Assembly: GCF_001625305.1 (NCBI RefSeq)
Contig: NW_017803965.1
Location: 995,865 to 1,059,864, forward strand
Direction of reading: 5' to 3'
Length of the DNA: 64,000 bases
DNA from: Branchiostoma belcheri
Taxonomy: Eukaryota > Chordata > Leptocardii > Amphioxiformes > Branchiostomatidae
The notes under the pieces were generated by a model. That model ran no database searches, was not told the DNA's origin, and was given only the letters and a program-made list of their open reading frames with translations. Below are positions 1 to 11,900 of the stretch, in pieces; the stretch's first letter is position 1, and every line of letters starts with the position of its first letter. A program made the position numbers and the translations under genes.

Positions 1-3000
1 GTGTGTTTTTTTCTACAGAAAAGAAAATGGCGGCCGAGCGCACAAGAACGCAACCTTTCAAAATAAAACATCGCGTTTGGTTTCTACACACACACACTGA
101 GAGAAAATGTCTCTGATTACCAAATTCTTGTCTTGTCATTAAGAAATAAATGTTAATAGTTTTGTTTTATAAAACTAGTTGATGAAGAGAAATTTGGAAT
201 TTATTGTAACGCCACGGCATGTGGAAAAAAGTTATTACATGTAACATGGTAGCTATAGTAGCACAGCGGCACTCTCTCAAGAGAACGATTAAAATGTGTC
301 AAAGTCATCGCCAGCAAAGGTCACGATTAAAAAGAAAAATATCACTGACAACATCACCTAAACGGTGTAATTATGTTAAGAAATTAGCTTGACGGAAGTC
401 AACAATTAAGCACTTCGTCATTATCTACTAATGTTGAAAAATATCTTACTCTAGCTTCATTAACTACATAATGATTTAAGACTAGCAGTCGAGGGGGACC
501 AAAGTTAGAAAAATAACCTTGTCGTCATAGATCAAGGTTATTATTATTATATCACAGAAAACTGAAAATTTGTTGACAACATTTATAGCAAGGACATAGA
601 TATCCTGGCAATTTTTAAAACTGGATTTAAAAAGAATATTTTCAATTGACATTTCTAGACAAAGTATTTGATAAGAACGAGTTTACTTTCAAGACTGTCA
701 CTCCACAAAAATGTAGTTTTGACACCCAACTGAAGTGACAAAAATTACACTGGGTATTTTGGTAACTGCATACAAGAAAACAACAAAAATAGAAACTTAC
801 TTGTCGTTGGTATTATAAGACACAAGTTTTGATACACAGGTTGTTGATAGTAATATGCACAAGAGGTGGTGAAAGGTTATCAAATGTACACACAAATTAG
901 TTCTTGGTCGTGAGTGACTTTGAACATAACTCTTGCAAAACTGTCACACCAACCAAACATTATCACATACACAGAACAGGTTTCACGTTTTCGAGCATGC
1001 AACTTTTCTCAAAATAACACGTACAACTCTTTAAAACATTTTTCTGCCCCAACTAAAAAAAAAAGTAAAAAGATGGTGAATTTCAAAACGTTTTTTTGCC
1101 ATGTTTCAGTGACACAAACTTGCTGACATGCCCTTGATGTGTTGGTGAGGCTAAATGTGGTCAATGGACAAAATCAATCACTTGTAAGTATGTTGTAAGA
1201 GTGCGTTAGTCTGTTTTTTATTCGCCCGTTAAATGGAATTTATATTTACAATGTGAACCTACTATACAAAGTGTGTCAAGCAATATAGGTTGTCTTACAT
1301 CTAAGTGAGAAAGATTGAGAAAGAGTTAATGTCAAAGAAAATGCTATTTTTATAGCTGAAATTCTTACTAGAATCACCCACATGTTTTAGACAAGTATCT
1401 AGTAAACTGTATGGGGTTTTTAACAAATCTTCTTGTTGTAACACTAACAAATAGCAGGGCATTCATTTTTTTAGACAAGTAAGTTTAAGGTATTTTTGTT
1501 TTGTTGCTGTTGTTTTGCAGAGGGTCTTTTTAGTCGTACTTTGGTGTCAGGCATACATTTTTGTTGGGTGTTTTCAAAGCTTTAGTCGAATAACTGCGAA
1601 ATTTACGTTTCAGAAGAAATGTATAAAATACTGTGAAATTTGACAAGTTCTTTCACACTTTGAGTTTACACATACAACTCCAACTGCAAAACAGAGACTT
1701 GTGTTGTAAGAAACAAGATGTACACATAGTGTGAGTGACCGTTGAAGGCAAGAAAAAGTTGATAGAACGTGCAAAAATGTACAGTGGAAATTTACGTACA
1801 GCGCAATTTTAGGGTGTACTGCTTCGAGGTTGTAGGATACAAAAGTTAGCTTTGTTTAGTTCAGAGTTTTACTTTTCTTTTTCAATTTTTGAATCCAATA
1901 CATTGTAGTGTGGTGACAAAATGATGTTTAGTTTATAGGATGTGTCTGTAACAAAGATTTCATCAAATCAAAGAAATAAGTTCATACTAGTAGTATAGCC
2001 GAACAAACTCCAACGAAAGTAACACTAGAATCGACATGAAAATTCAAGCTTTAAAAACAGCTAGCGATAGAGAAGCATTTTCATGAAGAAATATGGCGCT
2101 GTCTACCATATTGAAGCGAACAAAATTCACTCGTAAACAAGAGTGTTGACTTCAACACTCGCTAGATCGAAACAACACTTCAATTCAACCAAAAATTAGA
2201 CACAAACAAAAACACGATGTTTTACAACGAAACATGATAAGTACAATATCAAGGAATTATAGTTTAGCTCGGTTAAATACTACAAGTAAGTGAAGTTTTC
2301 GTTGTCTTTGAAAATTAGGAAAAACACAATTTGGGGCGGTAGTATATAAGTCATAGGTACTAGCCTGGCACCAAATAACACCATAGAAAAAGAACAACAA
2401 CAACAAGGTTAAAAGCAAGCACCACACAGCTTTTCTTGTACTATATGTGTTAAATTTAAGTGCTAAAACTCACACAAAAAGTGAAAAATCCACACAAACC
2501 TTATACAACACAACGAAGTGGTGAAGAGACGACTACGGATTCAAACACCTCGACAGTTAGTAGTTGGTTACAAAAACAACGAGTTTAGGCAAGTTAACCA
2601 TGTTCGGACGAGACAAGGACCTCTACTCAAGTGTTCTGCACCAAAACTTGTCATCAAATGGCGTTCAAGGATGAAGAGATTCAATTAAGAAGTTTTACGA
2701 GTGAACCAATCGTTCCACTAACTGTAAAACGTAATGTGATCTAGCTGACCTTTCACCTAGTTGGGTACAATCGTCATATATAGTATTTCCGAAGGCCGTT
2801 GTAACATGTGACCCAAAACAACTTTTCTAACCCAACGAACTACTTGGCAAGACTTTTACCAACGAACCTAGGATGTCAATACAAAGCTTTTAAACAAGTT
2901 ATTATCACAATTTTTGAGAAGATATTGGGGAAAATTACATTAAAGCAATAGAAGAAATGTAATGTGTGTATTTATTTGCGTAGAGTAGTAATATGGAGAT

Positions 3001-3039
3001 GTACATACATAAAATTTGTGAAAAACAAAGAAGTGACGG
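1..3039. other. AT-rich non-coding DNA
   Basis: No supportable gene. Short open frames have no protein character. A perfect 9-bp-arm palindrome (GAGTGTTGA-CT-TCAACACTC) lies at 2141-2160, and an AAAATGGCGGC YY1-like site lies at 24-34. Confidence 0.6.
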
Positions 3040-4060
3040 TTGTGAGAAGGGTTACGCTGTTGTGAGATGGTTCGTTTTTGGCTTGTGTAGTGGGTAGTCA
3101 GCGCTAGGCTCCTGACTGGGAGCGGTATCGCTGTTTATCTGTTCCGGGGTCAGGGAGCCAGCCACAAGCGGCATCAATCTTCTCCTGCCCCCGCCACCAG
3201 CCAAGGACCTTTGAACACTGACATTTTCTCTCGGAGTTCAGCGCAGCGCTCGTGGACAGATCTAACCATCGCCGGGACACGTCTCTGTGATAGATGGAGC
3301 TCCGCTCACATCAACTCATAATAAAGTGCAAATTAGGGTCGACCCTGAGCGAAGACCCACATATAAATTTTGTATCGATTTCGTTTCCTACAATTAATTT
3401 CATCTCGAGGTGGGGGTGAGGAGTATACAGGTGAAGTAACCTTATGAACCCACCTGCGCGCATGGGCAATGCGGGGTTGTTTTATAGATTCACCCCGCGA
3501 AGAGGAAAGGTTTAAGGAAAGGAGAGATAATGAGAAAATCGAAAAGATGTCCATTCCAACTACTTTGTCGGCAGCTGGATATTTATGCGTGTCCTGGGCT
3601 GATTTTTTCCGTTTATCGATAGAGGTTGTTAAGGTATAGCCACAATCCGTTCCGTAGGGATTGGGGCGAGATTGAAAATAATGACTCGCCCTAGACAGTG
3701 TTTAGGATGGAGAGAGTTCACACAAAGGTCAGTCTAATTAATGCCGCGTAGAAGGGAATAGTAGAAATCGAAATATGGGCTGCGAGAGAACTTTCGCGCG
3801 AAGCTCGGACGTAAATGAACAATTAAGTCGAAATTGTGGTGGCCCGACGTGTAAAAATTGATTTTTCACCCCGCCGCAGCGACAGGAGAGCTTGACTTGA
3901 AAGTAAGGAATTTAAATGCAATCAATTGGAGGAGCGCAGAGGCTCGAAACTCTTAGATCAGAGAAGGGAAACAGCACTGAAGTAGCTGAAGAAAGATTGC
4001 CTCTGGTGGCATGAGCTACGATGGTCAATATCAGGGTGCTAAAATCATGCCGGGCAATTT
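3040..4060. promoter_or_regulatory. GC-richer, CpG-containing putative enhancer or promoter block
   Basis: Composition shifts from the AT-rich DNA on both sides. Sites visible include a Pbx-Hox type TGATAGATGG at 3288-3297, TTTATG at 3582-3587, the DR5 at 3715, TAATTA at 3735, and ATCAATTG near 3921. No open frame here resembles a known protein. In a minus-strand cluster this lies on the 5' side of whatever more anterior Hox gene follows beyond the window edge, so it may be that gene's upstream control region. Confidence 0.4.
3715..3731 (+). promoter_or_regulatory. Perfect DR5 retinoic-acid-response-type element
   Basis: AGTTCA, a five-base spacer and AGGTCA match the RAR/RXR DR5 consensus RGKTCA-N5-RGKTCA exactly. 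A homeodomain core TAATTA follows three bases later (3735-3740). Confidence 0.55.
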
Positions 4061-4614
4061 TAGATGGCCGCCAAATCCTGTGTTGAGAGTAGGACGGACG
4101 CCGCGCTCGCTATGACAGATGAAAATGGGTACAGGGCGACACCAGCTATCATTACTTTTGTATTTGTTGCGCTTCGCACACTTTTATTATTTGATCCAGT
4201 TCCTAAACCCGCACAAATTTGTCTATATATCACTCCAAACAACTTCTTATCCTTTCACTGACCCGCCACAGTTTCACGTACGAAGAGAACAAAAAAAAAG
4301 TCGAAACAGCAAAAAAGAGATAGATTTAGAATCGTTTAACGGTGTCGTTTTGAAAAGAAAAATATTCCGAGCGTCAATTTGGGTGGTTATTTCCTGAGAA
4401 GACGTGCGAAGAGCGCGATTGTTACGGATGTCAATTTCCTTGGGCGAAATGTATTGGGTCGTCAGTTGTCGATTTCGACCCTGCCCTGTGCAAAAGTCAG
4501 GGAGATTTCATCAAAGAGGCCATCAGCCATGCTGCCCGCTTGGAAAGATATTTGACTTCTCCTAACCCCAACTTGTCAGACTTTATAAACAGTCTCTCCG
4601 AAAAAGATCGCCAA

Positions 4615-4628
4615 AGTTCAAAAGTTCA
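4615..4628 (+). promoter_or_regulatory. Perfect DR2 retinoic-acid-response-type element
   Basis: Two identical AGTTCA half-sites are separated by AA, matching RGKTCA-N2-RGKTCA. It is about 900 bp from the DR5 element at 3715. Confidence 0.45.
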
Positions 4629-5740
4629 GTACGCAGTTGTGATATGATACCGTAGGTTATTTTATTAGTGAAAAAATCTTTTTTTTCAGATAAGCGACTC
4701 TTGCGTTGTTAATGTAAAAATGGATATGAAATTTTGAAATATTACATCGATTTATAGAAGCAAATTGGCTCCCCGTTAATACCAATAAGGTAGAGCCCTC
4801 TGTCCTACTGTTTAGAACCTTTGCTGGTATATTACTCTGGGTTAGAGAAATTCCCAATTCAATAAAAAAGGAAAGGACATTCCCATTAAAAAAACTGCAG
4901 GTGGACTTCATACATGATCGCTTTAGTGCACCAAAGTGACAGCAAGTTGACAAGCGAATGAACTTTGAAAGCATAATCAAATACAGCAGTTATAAAGGCA
5001 TTTGCTAAGAGACCGCAGATAAATAATGCAAAAGGACGAATGTGATAGTACTTGACCCGATGCCATCTTGCTTGTTTCAGCAGAAATCGATCCAAGAAAA
5101 GAAAGAGAGAGGTCTCCCTTCTGTCAGAGACCAGGGTAGATTTCGTACACACTGGCCAAGGGAACAAGAGGTACGTATAACTACAAACACATAGCGTTTT
5201 TCCGACCCAACTGCGGCGATTTCAATTTAGAAAGGCTTGTTTTTTTTCTTTCTCCGTCCAAGTCGTTGTAGAAGGATTTTGCGAGTGAATTATGAGAAGG
5301 ATCAAGTCGTTATTATGTTAGGATTAGTGTGGTGGAAGGGTAGGAGGGCCCCGTACAAGCCGGGAAAATTGGAAGAAGATTGCTTGGGAATTAGAAGAAT
5401 TGTAGGGATTTTTCTAAGGAAGATTGGAAAAGACAGGTCTAACAAAAAGGTCTTAATGTATGGTGTGCCATAGTCGCATTCGGAAAGTAATAGCTATAGA
5501 TTTATTTTATGTATAAGCTGAAAAAATGTTGTATTTTCTTATTTTTCAGGGAGTGGATTTTGCCAAAGGACCACAAAAAATCATGGAAAGATGTCTGACT
5601 GGAAAATGGCTCATGTCATTTTGAAAAAATCAGGATCAACATAAATGTTTCATAGAAACTTGCTGATAATTCTTAGAGAAGTTATTTCAACTTACTGTAG
5701 TTTAGGACAAATGTTTTCGACAAAACTCTTTTTAAAGCTT

Positions 5741-5762
5741 TAGAGTAGAGTAGAGTAGAGTA
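5741..5762. repeat. (TAGAG)n tract
   Basis: Four and a half TAGAG units. The same pentamer tract recurs at about 16492, 19028, 45852, 51416 and 51527. Confidence 0.85.
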
Positions 5763-8700
5763 TACCATTGGTGACAACTTGTACGTAATAGTGTGTAGTA
5801 GGCTCTGGTAATATAGTTTCCAACTTGGATACGTGAACTTTTGCGAATGAACTTTGGAGGAAAAGGGAAGGCAACTCGTTTGATTGATACCTACGACGAA
5901 CACCGCAATTTTAACAGGAGTTCTTTATAACGTCTCTCGCCAAGAATCGTAGATCATACACGCTATTCCAAACTACTAACTCACACGTTTCAATCTAACT
6001 TATATTTCCGGGAAAAATTTCGCAAATATTATTCGTGGTACTCAGCCAAGGACGACAATATTGCTGCATGGGAAATTGGTACGTGTGAAGGTGGGTTGTA
6101 GATTAAAAAGGATCTGAAAAATGTTTTTTTTCCTACACTTTTGGTGATTGGAAAAAGTGGAGCACAAACACGAATTTAGTATTTCTGATCCACGTAGGTA
6201 ATAGATATGTCAGAAGTTCCTATGATATGTGTATACAAAATACAAAATGTACTATTTCTAAGAAAATTGAGTGGTAACTATACGAAAAATTGGAGATACA
6301 AGTTTTGGGGACATATCAGTATTTGTAATTTGTGTATCTATCTCTTCAAGCGGTCTCGTATCTTTTTAAATGAAGAATATTTGAAATCTTTATAATATGG
6401 AGCATTTTTAGAACAATTTCTGCAATGCGTAACACAATGATTTATTTTATGGTTGGTTATGTATTATTGTTGTTTTCGTGCGTTTTTACCAACAACTCTT
6501 AAAGCAAAGTTACTTTTTATTTTTAACATTTCCTGTGTGCGGTTTGAGTGGAATTTATGTTTTGATACATGATAAATAAAGATTTTAGAAACAATATGTC
6601 CTGTTATGAATAGTAAAATCATATAGTATTTTTTTCTTCCTGACTAGTATACAAAAGCACCGAATATAGACCTCAACATTTATAAGAGGCAAAAACACTG
6701 GAGCACAGAAAAAATTGACAATGTATATTTCTATTTATTGTTCTATTTTAGTTTATTTCAGATTGTATTTTTGCTATATTAAGTATTTCGGAAGGAAAAT
6801 CCGTAGCAAAATAATGAGAAGTCAGATTAGAAAGTATTCGTGCTATAACGCAACTGTCACAAGAAATATATAATACAATACACTTCACCACAAGTCCAAT
6901 ACAGTAGCGCTCTTTACTTTTAATAGGTTATGATTATAAGTTTGTCAATCATATTTCTTTCGGTATAATACACCCTTCGTCATATATATTATGTTAGCAC
7001 TTTTCTAGCTGCACTTTTTCTCGAAAAGAATAAACTATTTCTTGATCTAAAATCTTGCCTGAAACAAACACTCATGTGCCGAAATTCCTAGTGTCACATC
7101 TGCACATATAGATCATCTATAGATAAACAAAATGAAAAATGTTGTTTTTAAACGTATCCTTTACACTGTGTGAGATTCATACATATTTTTATTAAAGATA
7201 TTAACGTATCTTTCGTTATACGTTTCTTTTAAGTTTGCATTTCTGACATTCTGTTATCTTGGTAGAGAACTGTGCTGATATACAAGTGAGTGAATCTAGG
7301 GGAAAAATTCAGGTTTTTACAGCAAGGAAACTGGATTGAGAGAAAATCCACAGAACAGATATTACTGTTAAGTTGTAACGCCTAGGCTAGCAATGTTATT
7401 AGAAAGACTCTCCAGAGCTTTCCTTAACATAGGATTTAGATCCTTCAGTGTAGTCACATAAAAGCTAAGATAACATTACCCTCACCTGTGATGTATATCA
7501 ATGCACGGAAAGGATAAGAATTTTGTTTTATCTCTCAGACACATTGTAGAGAAAACATGTGCGCGGAATTGAAACAAGCTTCTTTCTCGATGTTATTATA
7601 TAAACACGTAGAGAACCACATTCTGTGCGCACAGGCACAAAGAAGTATGTTTGTTACATTTATAAAAGTATGCAGTTTAGTTTACATTTTGTAAAAATCA
7701 TGATTATGCTATTGGAAAGATGTAACCATAGGTAACCATGAGTACGAAAACGGAACACAGTTTGCTTGTAATTTTTTAAAACTTGCGGAATTTCGTTTTT
7801 TTTTAACATATTCATCATTGAATGAAACGAAAATAGAAGTATAGAACACGCTAATGTGTAGCAAGCAAGTGCTGTAAATGTGTATATATTTGAATGACGA
7901 TTGAGTTATATGCAATGTTAGGCAACACAAGTCAACTAAGAAGACTTGTCAAACGCAAGGTCGGATATAAAGGTTTGTAAACATTAAGGGTCATACTGAC
8001 TTTGCAGAAAACCTTGAAAAAGATAAAGTACAGTTGGTGTGAAATTCGGAATGAAAGAAGCCGTAAAATGTCGGCCTGGTCTGTATCAAAACACCACACG
8101 CTAAAATTTTCCCTGTGTAACACAGTTTTCTCCCCCTCGCTGAGTACGAACGACGCGTTACATCGCACGGTTTTCAACGCACAACCTCGCTCATTTTTCA
8201 CGGGCTTAAGTGGAAAATTAGCGGGATACACCGAGAAATATATTTGGAGGGAAAATCGCTGTGTTTTTGGCGCCTCTGGATATCTGGGTATCGCTGGGAG
8301 TTCGCCATTCTGCCTTCATGGCGCCACCACAATATAATCTTGGTCTACCAGATGTCAAGGCGGTTTCTCTCGATTTTTACCCACCATTGAAGCCCGTAGT
8401 ATCTTGATAACTATTCCTGTGTATTGGGAAACACGTATTTGTGAAAATTTGACGAATAGAAGTACGTACACTAAGCAGGATAAAAAGATAACGTGTTTTA
8501 AAAATCTGACGACGTATAATGCAAAAGACCATCGCTGGTAGAATCAAGATGGCGGCCAAGCTTGGAACCCAAGCTCACAGAGCGAACGAAACAATCCAGA
8601 AGCTTGTAATTAAAACAAAGGTATTTCATAAATTGGGAATATTTTGAAATTCTTTAGAGGAATTCATGACTATATGTTAAGAATTCATAGTTTGGAATAA

Positions 8701-8871
8701 AAAAAACTACAATCTTCCCACATGCTTGGATTCGGTAACACTAAACTTTGCCAATGCAACCCTCGGTTTTCATTTCTACACATTGAAAGTAAGAAAAAGT
8801 TTACATTTATGCTATATTAACAAGGTTTTAGGTATACTACAAATCTATACGATGTTATAGAGGTAACGTAC

Positions 8872-8926
8872 AGCGTATAAACTTAAATCTATGTTACAAT
8901 ATGAACATAGATTCAATGTATACGCT
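8872..8926. other. Imperfect stem-loop
   Basis: AGCGTATA (8872-8879) and AATCTATGTT (8886-8895) pair with AACATAGATT (8904-8913) and TATACGCT (8919-8926), giving 18 base pairs with one internal loop and an 8-nt apical loop. Confidence 0.5.
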
Positions 8927-11900
8927 ACAGCACTAGATACGCACTTTTAATACATGGATTCTGTAATATATAAACATATAGATTTCAGAATTTTTGGATA
9001 AAATTGTACAAGATAAACTTGGGCAACTACTAAAGACAATATAATAAGGGTATTTCTTCGAGAATTTGACCAAATGATTCTTTTGAAAATTGTATGTTGC
9101 CGGTGGGCAAAAGACATGTATACTGTTCAATATAACACCTAGATGAAAACTCGTGCAGCTTTTTTTTATTATGACAATATTATACCTATAAAAAAGGCCA
9201 AGTCCCACATAAAAAATCGTACTACAATGTTTGTATATTTTATGAAACCCATATCGTTCAATTTTACCAAAAAAAGTGATCTGAACATGTATAAGAAAGC
9301 CGCAAAATTGGAAAAAAGGTACCAGTAGAAATATAACAATGATGCCGAAAAGGGGACTTAATTTCAATCACGAGCTCAAAATATAAAATCAGATATTTTA
9401 TAAACATACTGTAGTATGAAGATTGTACAAAAGACAACAAAATGGGATATAGAAAACGCACGGACTTGTTTCACTTTGGTCAAAAGTAAAGCTTATCTTT
9501 GCCAGTTAGTTTTGCCGCTGATTTATAAAATCATGAAATATGTGTTACATTTTTTGACGCTAGCTTAGAGGTTATGCATCTAAAGCACTTTCACTAACAT
9601 TTTAGTGTGTAAGGATATTCCAAAAGTGAAAAAATAGAAGGTAAAATGTGGAGAAAGTTGTACCCTCTGCGCCACGTGTTTTTCACACACGGTTCGCACA
9701 TGTGGAAGTCTATAAAATCCCTGCGCCAAAATCGTCCATCATAACAGTCTTATGATGGAAGGAATAACTTCCTGTAACTGCGTTACCACCGACTGTAATC
9801 AGTAAATTTTCAAGCAGTCTTTTCCTTTATCAGATTGCGGCAAAATTTATAATCCGGCATTGTAAAGGGCTTTCCCGGGTGCAGTGTTAAATCCACGGAC
9901 TAGACGGCGCTTTTCTGCCATCTGATTCCGTGTAAGCACCTTGCGTTGTTTTTAGTTTATCCTACATAACACCATAGTGGCTTCTCATCAGTACAAACTA
10001 GACAGAAATGTTTTGTTGTAGCTAAAATATTAAACAACACACTATTTTTTAAGAACATATGGGGCTGAGACAACAAAAATTGACGTTATTTTCTCAAAAA
10101 GATTGAAAGAAACGTCCGACTTATCTTAAAAGGCGTATTTTTTCTGTGACACCATTTTCAGAATTATACTTTATGATGACAATACACCTCCATCCTTAAT
10201 AATATTAAAAGAAACTATGAAAATCAAACTCCATGTTTCAAAATGTTTCATTACAAAACACGCACATTTTGACACACTGTCATTTTGGTAAGGTTTGATT
10301 TTACATAGTAACCACTGTTTTTTTTTCGCTATAAGCGAATGCCGGTTTATTCGAAACTCCTGTAGCCAACGTTGTAGAAAAAAAAGGTTCTAGTATGATC
10401 AGAAATGAAGATGTGAGTCTGTGCAGGTAGATCTCTTACTTGTCTGACTATCAGTAGACTGTTCTAATGTCCAACAGAGCGCATTATAGGGTCCTGACCC
10501 TAACACCTTTGATTACACAAAATTGTAGACAACCACTACACTTACCTTGTCCACTTACAATACTGTTTGACAGCTATGATAGTATCGTACCAAACTGACA
10601 TAATAATTAGAGTTTTCTTTAAACTTAAAAGACATTAGGAAAAGTGTGGTTTCAACAAACAGCGTAGAATAATGATGTAACATTATGCTATAAACGGTGT
10701 GTCTTTTTTTCACTTTCCTGATTTTGAATTAGATTTGTAATCTGGTAAAAGGTTGGAATCTTACGGAAATTTAGGGGTACACTTTTTGAAAACAAACATG
10801 CGAAATATATACATAGAAGGGGTGAAATCCAGACATGTATACACTGTAACCTTAGTCACGAACTGTAAAGGTTACAACAACAAATTCAGGTGTTAAAATA
10901 TGCGAGGCTTCGTTGTTTATGTTTTCCATAGTTTCAGGACGAAAACAACATAATAAATTTGTCCTCTCAAGTCCATAACAAACATTTTAAATGTTGCATT
11001 GCAAGCTAAACTCGGTAAAATGAAAAAAAGAATACGACTCTAAAATACGGATCATAAAGAGTGGATATATACCAACACAAATATTGCAACCACTGTAATA
11101 GTATTTGGTTCACTCTTCTAGTTGAAAATTTAAGTTGTTTCACACTATATAAAGCCAAGAAGCTAAAAATAAACAACTCTTAATCTGTATCTGTATCTGT
11201 ATAGCCGGTATAACCGCCTTTCGGCGTAACACACACGAACATGTGCGTGCCATAGTTTGTAAAAGCGACTAAGCGACAAAAAAATGTTCGCATTGAATTC
11301 CCCACCCACATGGCCTTCGCCGAAAACTTCCACATTCCGTCTTTTCTTTGTACAAGAGAGAGAATTCGAGACATGAACATCTAGTCACGGGTTGGTTCCA
11401 ACATTCACTCGGAAAGGGATGGGGGTGTCCTACCAACAAAGGGATGAAATCCCTAGATGCAAGAGTGTGTCAAAACATTGTCAACCTTTGAACTGCTCTC
11501 CATTTTAACATAGCTTAAGTACTTATCGTCCCGAACAATGTTGACAACATAAGCGCATTACTATGATGGCGTATAGAATATCGTGATTCTGACTATATTA
11601 TAAAGGAAAAATGGAGTATAATAATAGTCCTACCATGAACAGACCTCGCCAGCTACTCAGAAGAAATGGGAAGCACACAAGTATCAACTATCAAATTTAT
11701 AGCAAAAGAAACGGTACTAAAATTGCGTCACAAAAGACTGCCTACCTCCGTACTCCTAGGGGAGTACAATAACCAAATCAATTAGAATTTCTACCGACAT
11801 TAGTACAAATGTAAAATGCATCATCACATGAACTGCTTTGTGCAGCTTTTTTTGTGGCGTGGTTTTTTATACGACTACTGGATACTTTATTTAGCGTGAC

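Noticed and set aside
8933-9367. 144-residue minus-strand frame
   Set aside because: AT-rich, hydrophobic by composition, no motif or neighbouring exon structure.
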